A stretch of DNA of 52,399 bases, taken from contig JAFUXI010000058.1 in NCBI GenBank assembly GCA_017470995.1, positions 1-52,399 of the forward strand, read 5' to 3'. Position numbers and translations under genes: made by a program. Below, piece by piece: positions 32,960-41,216 of the stretch. This DNA comes from Spirochaetales bacterium. Lineage in GTDB: Bacteria > Spirochaetota > Spirochaetia > Sphaerochaetales > Sphaerochaetaceae. The notes beneath the pieces are model-generated. The model was not told where the DNA came from and did no database searches. It saw only the letters and a list, made by a program, of their open reading frames with translations. Positions within the stretch are counted from its first letter, which is position 1. Each line of letters starts with the position of its first letter.

Positions 32960-33736
32960 TCATTCTATGCATTTGTATGAGATGAATGTGCTGTTGTTCT
33001 TGCCCGGGGTCCTGATTACTTCATATCTGGTGGGGAAGGCCTCAAGAAGGCTTGAGAGCTTGGAATGCCCGTAGGTTCTGGTATCGAAGTCCGGCTTGGC
33101 TCTCTTGATATAGGAACCGGCGGCACTGACTTCCGCATAGCCGTCGTTGTCCTGATAGGTGTCGTAGGCCTTGCGAAGCAGGTTGTGTATCTCCTTGGGG
33201 ACCTTCTGCTTCTTCGGCTTCTGCTTCTTCTCGCTGTCCTTCTCGGGGGCCTTGGCTTCTGCGGTCTTGTCCTGGGGCTCTACGGTCTCGGGGGTATCGT
33301 CATTGGTGAGGTTTTCCAGAAAGAGGAAGTCGTCACAGGCGTTTCTGAAGGATTCCGGGGTGGTCTGCACGCCAATTCCCACGATGTTGGCTCCGCTTTC
33401 GTGCAATCGGATTGCAAGCGGGGTGAAGTCGCTGTCGCTGGAGACGATGACGAAGCTGTCGAAGGCGTTGGAGGAGAGAAGGTCCATGGCATCGATGACC
33501 AGGGCCATGTCTGTGGCGTTCTTTCCGGACACGTAGTCGAACTGCTGCTCGGCTTTGAAGCCTAGTCTCTTGAGCTCGTTCTCCCACCTGTTGAGGTTGC
33601 GCTTCTTCCAGTTTCCGTAGGCACGCTTTACAACTATGCGGCCGCGGGTGGAGATTTCCGTCATGATGGCATCCAGTTTCTGGAGCTGGGTGTTGTCTGC
33701 ATCTATAAGTATTGCAATCTTGTCTGAATCGTTCAT
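32960..33736 (-). CDS. NYN-domain protein with OST-HTH/LOTUS C-terminus
   Basis: A 258-aa protein. Residues 1-145 form a NYN (PIN-like) nuclease domain: ILIDADN near residue 9, KNATDMALVIDAMDL and IVSSDSDFTPLA give the acidic metal-binding cluster. A charged Lys/Glu/Pro linker (about 146-185) leads to an OST-HTH domain, with YAEVSAAGSYIKRAKPDFDTRTYGHSKLSSLLEAFPTRYEV matching that fold. OST-HTH domains bind RNA or G-quadruplexes, so RNA recognition plus cleavage is a reasonable inference. It is monocistronic. No clear Shine-Dalgarno precedes ATG 33736, and TATAGT lies only about 12 bp upstream. Confidence 0.88.
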   Translation of the reverse strand: MNDSDKIAILIDADNTQLQKLDAIMTEISTRGRIVVKRAYGNWKKRNLNRWENELKRLGFKAEQQFDYVSGKNATDMALVIDAMDLLSSNAFDSFVIVSSDSDFTPLAIRLHESGANIVGIGVQTTPESFRNACDDFLFLENLTNDDTPETVEPQDKTAEAKAPEKDSEKKQKPKKQKVPKEIHNLLRKAYDTYQDNDGYAEVSAAGSYIKRAKPDFDTRTYGHSKLSSLLEAFPTRYEVIRTPGKNNSTFISYKCIE

Positions 33737-33863
33737 GACTGTATTCTTACTATATTATTTGAATATTTGCAAATGCCGGGGCGGAGAAGGAGTCTCAGAA
33801 AGCTTAGAAGGAGCAGAGCGCTTACACGGCTTACTACGATCACCAAGTGCCACTAAACGGCAT

Positions 33864-33893
33864 AAAAAAGGGAGGACGGCGAACCGTCCTCCC
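33864..33893 (-). terminator. Rho-independent terminator of the M16C peptidase gene
   Basis: On the minus strand GGGAGGACGG and CCGTCCTCCC form perfect 10-bp arms (33893-33884 and 33879-33870) with a 4-base loop, followed by six T (33869-33864). It lies 22 bp beyond the peptidase stop. Confidence 0.93.
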
Positions 33894-33914
33894 GGTAAAT
33901 AAAGCTGATTGGAA

Positions 33915-36900
33915 TCAGTTTGTAATGTAGTAGGTTGCAAGAGCCAGGATTTCTCTGGTTGCCGCATCTTCTGCAGTGATTCCGAGGTCAGCAAGGTCCG
34001 CTGCAATGAGGGAATCAAGCTGGACGCCTGCAGCTGCAGCAAGGAAGTTGCAGCACAGTATGTCCAGATCTCCGACGGTAAGCTCGGTTGCCGCATCTAT
34101 CACGGGAACAATTCCGTACTGTGCAAGGAAGGCAATGGAGTCTGCCTGGGAGTAGGATCCGCCGAGCAGGGTGACCATGATCTGCGAGAACTCTCCGAGT
34201 GTTGCGGGAAGCTTTGTTCCGAATTCCGTATCGGAAGCCTGCTCCATGAGACCGTTGACGAAGCAGAACTGGACAGCCCCGTAGAACGGGCTTGTCTCAT
34301 CGAAGTCTGCCAGTGTCAGCTGTGACTTGTCCTGAACTCCGAATGGGTTGAGAACTGCATCGAATGCATTTGCTACACCTGCGATTGCGGAAGCGCTTCC
34401 TGCAGTGTAGTAATAGTAATTGTCTACGAGTCTCTGGAACAGGGGAGCGTAGGTCTCTGCGAATGTCTCTGCCTTGATGCTCTTGAGCTCTCTCATGTAG
34501 TCGAAGATCTTCTCCTGATTCTCATGTCCGATCTGATTGAGCAGGGCATTTGTTGCTCCGGTGAGTTCTCCGGTGCTGCGAGCATAATTGGAGTAGGAGG
34601 ACAGGATGTATCCGTCCAGAGTCTCCTGATCGATCTCGATGTTGGACACGAAGTCTGCAAGACCATCATAGACTTCATAGGAGTCTGCGATGTTCGGGTC
34701 TCTGTAGGTGAATGCATAGATTCCTTCGTCCGTGAGATAGATGTAGGCGCCGTAGGCTCCTCTCTGGTCTCTCAGCTGCGGCAGGAGATAGAGGTCGTTG
34801 ACGAGGGCGGAAACCGCATCGAAGTCTCCGGTTGCCTCTTCGTAGCCGAGTGTTCCGTTGGGAACATAGATGACATTGTAGTTGACGGATGAGTCGACGA
34901 TCATGGCCTCGCTGTCAGCCACAGGCTCGAACTCATAGGTCTGCTTCTCGATCGGCTTCTTGTCCAGAGCGGCCATCCATGCGTCTGCGCTCTTGCGGTA
35001 GTTGGAATAGCTTTCCTCGTTTCCGGCAAACAGGATGATTCCGTTTGTGGAGTTGTTGAAGTATTCGACGACTTCCTTCAGACCGGCGATCACGACTTCA
35101 GGATTTGTTTCCATTGCCTGGGATACAGCATCGAGGAAGAAGTAGTAGTCCAGGTAGTTGGCGTAGTTGTAGTAGGTGTTGGTTCCGCCGTTCTTTGAAA
35201 GAGCTCTGTAGACCAGTGTGTTGTAGCTGGAGTTGTTGATGCTCTGCTTGAGGGAGGTCTTGAGGTTGGAAACCAGGTCCTTGACTCTTGTTGCGTCGAA
35301 GACATTGTCGAAGATAAGCTCGTGAACAAGGTTCAGGGCTGCTTCCATATCCTCATCCATGGCGATGAAGCCGACTCTGAGTCTCGGTGTTGTTTCCTTT
35401 GTAATATCATCCTCGATCAGGGACATTCGGATGGTGCCGCTGTAGAGATAGCGGGTCATCAGGCTTGAAAGCTCCGTTCTTGTATGGGCGGTAGTATCAA
35501 GCTCTCCGATGAGGCTGACAAACAGCTTGAAGAAATGGATCTGGTCCTGTCTGAGGCCGCTTGCATCCAGAAGAAGTCCTCCGTAGCCTACGCCGGAAAC
35601 ATCTGCATTTGCCCAGATCCTGCGGATTCCGTCTTCTCCGATCTCATCTTCGAAATCATAGATTCTGGCTTCCTCTGGAAGGCTGTTGACATCTACGACC
35701 TGGATCTGGCGAACCATGGCTGCAGTATCGACTGTCTCTTCTTCGGGCTCGTTGGTTGACTTGACGATGGCTGCAATCTCCTCGTCGCTCATCTTGGCCT
35801 TGGTTTCTGCCAGGCGTTGGGCAAGTTCTGCATCCTTCTGTTCCTTGAGGCCGGCAACCGACTTGGTTGTGACAAGGGCGTTGAGGTCGTTTGATACAAT
35901 ATACTTGGAAATAATATTCTTGAAGGAACCGTCGTCGTTCCATTTCTGGAAGTTATCGGTGGAATCAATGAAGTCAAGGTATCCGAAAAGCTGATCTGCA
36001 CCTGCCCAGTAGTAGGCGATATTCGGCATGACATCGGTTCCGACACTGGAGCTCTCTCCGGAGAGCAGTGTCTCAAGCCTGAATGATGCTACGATTGAAT
36101 CGACGGCAACAGGGTCAAAGCCTTCCTGTGCAATCTGGGCCATTGAGCTGTCGACGATTGCCTTGAAGGTCTCTGCATCTTCCGGGTTGACGCTGTCTGC
36201 GATGAACTCGACCAGCACTTCAGGACCGCTGAAGTCGATGTAACAGGCGAATGAACCGTAGGGAAGGGCGTTCTTGAGGTTCTCCATGAGGACAGAACTT
36301 GAGTCACCGGCGAGGGTGGTCATGAGATCGATCTTGTTCATGGTCTCCTGGTCGACGTCCTTACATACGAATCCGTAATAGATCGTGCTTGAGTTGGACG
36401 TATCGCTTGAGGCTTCGACAGGGAAGTCGAACTCTGCGGTCTTGGATTCCGTAATGGGTGTATATCCCGGATCCGTGAGGTTGAATTCCTTCTTGTCATA
36501 AGCCTTGAAGTAGGAATCGAGCATCTCGAGATAGAGCGCCCAGTCGTCGATTCTTCCGTAGAGGATGGTAAGGGAGTTGGACGGATGGTAATACTTTCCG
36601 TGGTAGTCCTTGATGTCTTCCCATGTCATCTCGGGGATTGCATCCGGGTTTCCGCCGCTGTCATTGGCGATGTAGCTGCCCGGGAAGATAACGCTCTGGA
36701 AGTTCTTGCCGGCCTTGCGAGTTCTGGTCGTTGCACCGAGCATCTCGCTGTAGACGGTACCTGCGATGGTCAGATCGTCGTCTGCGCTCTTGAGTACATA
36801 GCGCCATGCTTCCTCGTCGAAGATCGACTTGTCCTCGAGAACCATCGGGTTGAAGACGCTGTCGGTGTAGTAGTCGGCAAGGGTGAAGAGCTGATCTTCG

Positions 36901-37337
36901 GAGAGCGATGCCACCGGATAGATGGTCATGAACGGATAGGTGCTGGCGTTCATGTAGGTGTTGTAGGTCTGGTAACTCAGGTTGAACCACAGGGCCTTCG
37001 AGGGATACTTGGCAGAACCGTCGAGAGTGGAGTGCTCGAAGACATGGGGGATTCCCGTATCCTGCTCGGTGGGAGTCCTGAATGCAATCTCGAATGTCCT
37101 GTTCGTATCTTCGTTGGCGACATACAGCACCGTTGCACCGGTCTTGTCGTGCTCGAAACGGTAAACGGTAGCTCCGAACATGTCGAAGCCTCTGATTTCC
37201 TCAACGGTGAATCCGTTGATCTTCTGTCCAAGCTCGGGCATCTCCGGTCCGTGCGTGATTTCGTAAGCGGTCTGGGCAAGGACCGATGCGCACAGAACAA
37301 AGAGCAGCAATGCAAGGGTGAGAATCTTCTTTGTCAT
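33915..37337 (-). CDS. Secreted M16C-family metallopeptidase
   Basis: A 1140-aa zinc peptidase of the insulinase/presequence-protease type. A signal peptide (residues 1-22, ending CASVLAQ) exports it. The inverted zinc motif HVFEH is at 98-102, with a third ligand probably E198 in GTVYSEM. Long length and four-domain layout are typical of M16C. An extra C-terminal stretch of about 150 residues resembles SLH- or helical-repeat segments (PATLGEFSQIMVTLLGG). ATG 37337 has AGGAGG 10 bp upstream, unlike the upstream ATG 37385. It probably degrades peptides in the periplasm. Monocistronic with its own terminator. Confidence 0.88.
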   Translation of the reverse strand: MTKKILTLALLLFVLCASVLAQTAYEITHGPEMPELGQKINGFTVEEIRGFDMFGATVYRFEHDKTGATVLYVANEDTNRTFEIAFRTPTEQDTGIPHVFEHSTLDGSAKYPSKALWFNLSYQTYNTYMNASTYPFMTIYPVASLSEDQLFTLADYYTDSVFNPMVLEDKSIFDEEAWRYVLKSADDDLTIAGTVYSEMLGATTRTRKAGKNFQSVIFPGSYIANDSGGNPDAIPEMTWEDIKDYHGKYYHPSNSLTILYGRIDDWALYLEMLDSYFKAYDKKEFNLTDPGYTPITESKTAEFDFPVEASSDTSNSSTIYYGFVCKDVDQETMNKIDLMTTLAGDSSSVLMENLKNALPYGSFACYIDFSGPEVLVEFIADSVNPEDAETFKAIVDSSMAQIAQEGFDPVAVDSIVASFRLETLLSGESSSVGTDVMPNIAYYWAGADQLFGYLDFIDSTDNFQKWNDDGSFKNIISKYIVSNDLNALVTTKSVAGLKEQKDAELAQRLAETKAKMSDEEIAAIVKSTNEPEEETVDTAAMVRQIQVVDVNSLPEEARIYDFEDEIGEDGIRRIWANADVSGVGYGGLLLDASGLRQDQIHFFKLFVSLIGELDTTAHTRTELSSLMTRYLYSGTIRMSLIEDDITKETTPRLRVGFIAMDEDMEAALNLVHELIFDNVFDATRVKDLVSNLKTSLKQSINNSSYNTLVYRALSKNGGTNTYYNYANYLDYYFFLDAVSQAMETNPEVVIAGLKEVVEYFNNSTNGIILFAGNEESYSNYRKSADAWMAALDKKPIEKQTYEFEPVADSEAMIVDSSVNYNVIYVPNGTLGYEEATGDFDAVSALVNDLYLLPQLRDQRGAYGAYIYLTDEGIYAFTYRDPNIADSYEVYDGLADFVSNIEIDQETLDGYILSSYSNYARSTGELTGATNALLNQIGHENQEKIFDYMRELKSIKAETFAETYAPLFQRLVDNYYYYTAGSASAIAGVANAFDAVLNPFGVQDKSQLTLADFDETSPFYGAVQFCFVNGLMEQASDTEFGTKLPATLGEFSQIMVTLLGGSYSQADSIAFLAQYGIVPVIDAATELTVGDLDILCCNFLAAAAGVQLDSLIAADLADLGITAEDAATREILALATYYITN

Positions 37338-37387
37338 CAATAGGTTCCTCCTATTTAAGTTTCTTGTGCTTTTGAGGCTAATCATAG

Positions 37388-37440
37388 CTCTTGATGTCGT
37401 TATTCTTCAAGAGTGTCTGACTATTGAATATTTATTCAAT
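37388..37440 (+). promoter_or_regulatory. Palindromic operators between the M16C and metA genes
   Basis: ATTGAATA-TT-TATTCAAT (37423-37440) is a perfect 18-bp palindrome ending 18 bp before the metA start. A second inverted repeat, CTCTTGA at 37388-37394 and TCAAGAG at 37407-37413, lies 10 bp upstream. The intergenic region is shared by divergent genes. The palindrome is the right size for a dimeric repressor; the regulator is unknown. Confidence 0.6.
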
Positions 37441-37458
37441 TTTGGTCATCATACCCGT

Positions 37459-38382
37459 ATGCCGATACTGCTTCCGAAGAATTATCCGTATTCAGACAAG
37501 CTCAGGAGAAAGGGCGTCTTCGTCATGTCAAACACCCGCGGACGCGAGCAGAAGATCCGCCCCCTGAAGATTGGAATCCTGAATCTCATGCCTACACTGG
37601 AGGCAACAGAGGTCCAGCTGATGGGCATGCTTGCCAACACGCCTCTGCAGGTGAACCTTGTCCTGATAATGATGCAGACGGATCACCGTAAGGTGGAGGA
37701 CCTGCCGCATCTGAAGGAGTTCTATGCACGCTTCGAGGATGTTAGGGACGAGAAATTCGACGGAATGATTATTACCGGCGCCCCAGTTGAGAAGCTTCCC
37801 TTCGAGCAGGTGGACTACTGGAACGATCTGGCAGATTTCATGGATCACACCAAGCGCAATGTGTTCTCCACCGTGCACATCTGCTGGGGGGCACAGGCCG
37901 GGCTGTATCATCACTACGGAATCCAGAAGACCGTGATGGACCACAAGCTCTCGGGTGTATTCCCGCATACTCTGCTACACAAGAGCTATGACAATCCGTT
38001 CACCAGGGGCTTCGACGACAGGTTCCTGGTCCCTCATTCCAGATACACGATGCTGGATATCGATGCCATCAAGGCCAATGATAACCTTGAAATCCTTGAC
38101 GATTCCTACTTTGCAGGTCCCCATATCATTGCTTCCAAGGACGGGAGACAGGTGTTTTTGAACGGACACTGGGAATATGACCGCGGAACTCTGATGAAGG
38201 AATACGAGAGGGACAAGGCCATCAAGAACACCACGCCTCCGTACAACTATTTCGTGGCCGACAAGCCGGAGTTCGGTGTGGAGGTCACATGGAAATCCCA
38301 TGCGAACCTTTTCTATTCCAACTGGCTGAACTTCGTCTATCAGGGCACCACCTATGATCTCGAGGAAATCCCGAACCTTTGA
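37459..38382 (+). CDS. metA: Homoserine O-acetyltransferase (MetA family, acetyl type)
   Basis: A 307-aa MetA-family acyltransferase catalysing the first committed step of methionine synthesis. Catalytic C142 lies in HICWGAQAG, and the H/E pair is H237/E239 in NGHWEYD. Residue 111 is Glu (GAPVEKLPFE); in this family Glu at 111 favours acetyl-CoA and Gly favours succinyl-CoA. This fits the MetY gene that follows, which uses O-acetylhomoserine. ATG 37459 gives the canonical start MPILLPKNYP, but no Shine-Dalgarno precedes it, so the message may be leaderless or poorly translated. The longer in-frame start at 37318 would give an unrelated N-terminus. Confidence 0.92.
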   Translation: MPILLPKNYPYSDKLRRKGVFVMSNTRGREQKIRPLKIGILNLMPTLEATEVQLMGMLANTPLQVNLVLIMMQTDHRKVEDLPHLKEFYARFEDVRDEKFDGMIITGAPVEKLPFEQVDYWNDLADFMDHTKRNVFSTVHICWGAQAGLYHHYGIQKTVMDHKLSGVFPHTLLHKSYDNPFTRGFDDRFLVPHSRYTMLDIDAIKANDNLEILDDSYFAGPHIIASKDGRQVFLNGHWEYDRGTLMKEYERDKAIKNTTPPYNYFVADKPEFGVEVTWKSHANLFYSNWLNFVYQGTTYDLEEIPNL

Positions 38383-38398
38383 TTCGCGTCAAAACATG

Positions 38399-38453
38399 TT
38401 GACTAGGGAAAACAGTTTGTGGTATGATATAACCAAGTAAACCAGTAGGTTTA
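38399..38453 (+). promoter_or_regulatory. metY promoter with palindromic operator
   Basis: TTGACT (38399-38404) and TATGAT (38423-38428) with an 18-bp spacer form a good sigma-70 promoter. TAAACC-AGTA-GGTTTA (38438-38453), a perfect inverted repeat, sits where transcription should start, a position that would block initiation. metY can thus be transcribed separately from metA. No SAM or other riboswitch is recognisable in the leader. Confidence 0.65.
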
Positions 38454-38492
38454 GTATAAAATGAAAACGTGAAAGGATGTTATGGAGGACTT

Positions 38493-39785
38493 ATGAGCAA
38501 CTATAAATTCGAGACACTGCAGCTTCATGTCGGTCAGGAACAGGCCGACCCCGCCACCGATGCAAGAGCCGTTCCGATCTATCAGACCACCTCTTATGTC
38601 TTCCATAATTCCGCCCATGCAGCCGCAAGATTCGCACTGCAGGATGCGGGAAACATCTACGGCCGCCTGACCAACTCCACTCAGGAAGTTCTTGAGAAGA
38701 GAATCGCAGCCCTTGAAGGCGGTGTTGCGGCTCTTGCCCTGGCTTCCGGTGCCGCAGCGGTCACATACACTATCCAGGCACTCGCAAAGCAGGGCGACCA
38801 CATCGTGGCACAGCAGACAATCTACGGCGGAAGCTTCAACCTTCTGGGTCATACCCTTCCTGAATTCGGAGTCGAGACGACATTCGTCGACATCCATGAC
38901 CTTGCTGAAGTAAAGGCCGCCGTAAGGCCCAACACCAAGGCCATCTACATCGAGACTCTGGGCAACCCCAACAGCGACATTCCGGATATCGAGGCATGTG
39001 CTGAGATCGCACATTCCCACAATATCCCCCTTGTAATCGACAATACCTTCGGAACTCCCTATCTGATCCGTCCCATCGAGCACGGAGCAGACATCGTTGT
39101 CCATTCCGCAACCAAGTTCATCGGCGGTCACGGAACAACTCTGGGCGGCATTGTGGTCGATTCCGGCAAGTTCGACTGGAAGAAGAGCGGAAAGTTCCCG
39201 CAGTTTGCCGATCCCAACCCCAGCTACCACGGTGTGGCATTCACTGATGCAGCAGGTCCGGCAGCCTTCGTGACCTACATCAGGGCAATAATCCTGCGCG
39301 ATACGGGTGCGGCGATTTCTCCGTTCAATGCCTTCCTGCTTCTGCAGGGAGTCGAGACGCTGTCTCTCAGGCTTGAGCGCCATGTATACAATACGAAGAG
39401 GGTAGTTGATTACCTGGTAAAGCATCCTTTGGTTGAAAAAGTCAATCATCCTTCGCTTCCGGGCCATCCTCAGCACGATCTGTATGAGAGATACTTCCCC
39501 AATGGAGGCGGCAGCATCTTCACCTTCGACATCAAGGGCGGACAGGCGGAAGCACACAAGTTCATCGACAACCTCAAGATTTTCTCGTTGCTTGCCAATG
39601 TTGCAGACGTGAAGTCCCTGGTTATCCATCCGGCTACCACTACCCATGCTCAGCTGACTGACGAGGAACTGGAACAGCAGAACATCCACCGCAACACCAT
39701 CAGACTCTCGATCGGAACCGAGCACATAGATGACATAATCGATGATCTGGAGAGAGGTTTCTCAGCGCTTTCTGATAGACAATAA
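38493..39785 (+). CDS. metY: O-acetylhomoserine sulfhydrylase
   Basis: A 430-aa PLP enzyme of the Cys/Met metabolism family, joining O-acetylhomoserine with sulfide to give homocysteine. FETLQLHVGQEQADPATDARAVPIYQTTSY is the MetY N-terminus. YGRLTNSTQEVLEKRIAALEGG carries the phosphate-contact Tyr-Arg. The PLP lysine is in HSATKFIGGHGTTLGG. The roughly 50-residue insert (FPQFADPNPSYHGVAF) separates MetY from cystathionine synthases. GGAGG precedes ATG 38493. The preceding acetyl-type MetA supplies the substrate. Confidence 0.95.
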   Translation: MSNYKFETLQLHVGQEQADPATDARAVPIYQTTSYVFHNSAHAAARFALQDAGNIYGRLTNSTQEVLEKRIAALEGGVAALALASGAAAVTYTIQALAKQGDHIVAQQTIYGGSFNLLGHTLPEFGVETTFVDIHDLAEVKAAVRPNTKAIYIETLGNPNSDIPDIEACAEIAHSHNIPLVIDNTFGTPYLIRPIEHGADIVVHSATKFIGGHGTTLGGIVVDSGKFDWKKSGKFPQFADPNPSYHGVAFTDAAGPAAFVTYIRAIILRDTGAAISPFNAFLLLQGVETLSLRLERHVYNTKRVVDYLVKHPLVEKVNHPSLPGHPQHDLYERYFPNGGGSIFTFDIKGGQAEAHKFIDNLKIFSLLANVADVKSLVIHPATTTHAQLTDEELEQQNIHRNTIRLSIGTEHIDDIIDDLERGFSALSDRQ

Positions 39786-39810
39786 TCTACCTTTGCCTTA
39801 TCATTGAGGC

Positions 39811-40050
39811 ATGAGAAAAAGACAGATCAAGAAAATCATCAACAGTTACTATTGGGACACGGAAGAAGACATCCTTCTCCCGCCGTCGGTCATGAGAGAA
39901 CAGTTCAGGGCAGAAGAGGTCTATTTCAGCAAGGCCTTCATGATTTCATACCCCGAGCAGGCTGCGGAAATGCAGAAGAAACTTGAGGAGCGCATCGAGG
40001 CCGAGAACAAGAAGGCCCAGGAGCTGGCTCAGGCTTCGGAGGCAAAGTGA
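39811..40050 (+). CDS. Small hypothetical protein, 79 aa
   Basis: A charged protein with no signal or membrane segment: RKRQIKKIINSYYWDTEEDI at the N-terminus, then a long amphipathic helix (MQKKLEERIEAENKKAQELA) likely to form a coiled coil. The stop TGA overlaps the ATG of the next gene, so both are co-translated. I do not recognise a family; it could be a cytosolic partner of the membrane protein downstream. Confidence 0.6.
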   Translation: MRKRQIKKIINSYYWDTEEDILLPPSVMREQFRAEEVYFSKAFMISYPEQAAEMQKKLEERIEAENKKAQELAQASEAK

Positions 40051-40580
40051 TGTCCAGGAACCTCAAGGTCGTCCAGACCACTTGCCGGGTCCTTGAAATC
40101 ATCTGCAAGGTTCTCATGATCCTGTGCTTGGTCGGAGCCATCGCCTCTATGGTGGGTGTGGTATTTCTCAGCCTCTCCTATATCTTCCCCAAACTTGTGG
40201 ACAAGATCGAGGACGGAAGCGGCCGCACTGTCTTCCAGATCATCGGCGAGTGTCTGATCGGTGTTTTCGTCTCCATCGCAGGCGTCATCGTTTCCAAGGC
40301 GCACAAGGACTACTTTGCAATGGAGCAGAAAGACGGCACCCCGTTCACCTTCGAGGGAGCAAAGGCTTTCAGGACATTGGGTATCATGAACATCGTCGCA
40401 CCGGTCATTGCCTCGATCGTGGCGGCAATCATCGGCGCAATCTTCAAGTGCTGGTATGATTTCAGGCTTGATTTCAGTATCGGTCTGGGTCTCTCGATGA
40501 TCCTGCTTTCATTCGTTCTGGCATACGGAGCAGAGAAGGAGCAGGGCGTTGAAGAGCCGGCGCAGATCGAAGAAAAATAA
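40050..40580 (+). CDS. Membrane protein of unknown function
   Basis: A 176-aa protein with about four transmembrane helices ([78 protein letters not shown]) and an acidic tail. The ATG at 40050 has GGAGG 7 bp upstream; a GTG three bases earlier lacks proper spacing. It resembles DUF2975-type small membrane proteins in layout, but the match is weak. It pairs with the coiled-coil protein upstream. Confidence 0.6.
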   Translation: MSRNLKVVQTTCRVLEIICKVLMILCLVGAIASMVGVVFLSLSYIFPKLVDKIEDGSGRTVFQIIGECLIGVFVSIAGVIVSKAHKDYFAMEQKDGTPFTFEGAKAFRTLGIMNIVAPVIASIVAAIIGAIFKCWYDFRLDFSIGLGLSMILLSFVLAYGAEKEQGVEEPAQIEEK

Positions 40581-40605
40581 AAATGCAATTCAAAAGGAGA
40601 TAATT

Positions 40606-41142
40606 ATGAGCAAGTACGCAGGAACACAGACAGAGAAGAATCTTCAGGCTGCATTCGCAGGCGAGTCACAGGCAAGAAACAAGTACACTTACTTTGCATC
40701 AGTTGCAAAGAAGGAAGGCTATGAGCAGATTTCTGCAATCTTCCTTGAGACAGCTGAGAACGAGAAAGAGCACGCAAAGATGTGGTTCAAGGAACTCGAG
40801 GGAATCGGAAAGACAGCCGACAACCTCAAGGCTGCAGCAGACGGAGAGAACTTCGAGTGGACGGACATGTATGAGGACTTCGCAAAGACAGCCGAGGCAG
40901 AAGGTTTCAAGGCTCTTGCAGCCAAGTTCCGCATGGTCGGTGCAATAGAGAAGCATCATGAGGAGCGCTACAGAGCTCTTCTCGAGAATGTCGAGACAGC
41001 AGCTGTCTTCGCAAAGAGCGAGGTCAAGGTCTGGAAGTGCCGCAACTGCGGTCACATCGTAGTCGGAACAAAGGCTCCGGAGATCTGCCCGGTCTGCGCT
41101 CATCCGCAGGCTTATTTCGAGATCAACGCAGAGAACTACTGA
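40606..41142 (+). CDS. rbr: Rubrerythrin
   Basis: A 178-aa peroxide-scavenging di-iron protein for anaerobes. The ferritin-like domain has EXXH motifs ([30 protein letters not shown]) that bind the di-iron centre. A C-terminal rubredoxin-like domain, [20 protein letters not shown], binds one Fe through four Cys. AAAAGGAGA precedes ATG 40606. It reduces H2O2 with electrons from a rubredoxin or NADH rubredoxin reductase, neither of which is in this window. Confidence 0.95.
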   Translation: MSKYAGTQTEKNLQAAFAGESQARNKYTYFASVAKKEGYEQISAIFLETAENEKEHAKMWFKELEGIGKTADNLKAAADGENFEWTDMYEDFAKTAEAEGFKALAAKFRMVGAIEKHHEERYRALLENVETAAVFAKSEVKVWKCRNCGHIVVGTKAPEICPVCAHPQAYFEINAENY

Positions 41143-41170
41143 GAATTCCGATAAGCACGTCATGTCTGCC

Positions 41171-41189
41171 GGGCCGGGTTTTCCGGCCC
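41171..41189 (+). terminator. Hairpin after rubrerythrin
   Basis: GGGCCGG and CCGGCCC form perfect 7-bp arms (41171-41177 and 41183-41189) with a 5-base loop. The following TGCAGTGTATTT has only a weak T content, so termination may be inefficient. Confidence 0.45.
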
Positions 41190-41216
41190 TGCAGTGTATT
41201 TACGGCCGTTTGAAGA

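Noticed and set aside
38383..38492. SAM or other methionine riboswitch before metY
   Set aside because: The leader is too short and shows only a simple inverted repeat at the start site, with none of the conserved riboswitch helices.
38451..39725. 424-codon open frame antisense to metY
   Set aside because: It lies wholly opposite a very well conserved PLP enzyme, has no ribosome site and no recognisable protein character; it follows from the codon bias of metY.
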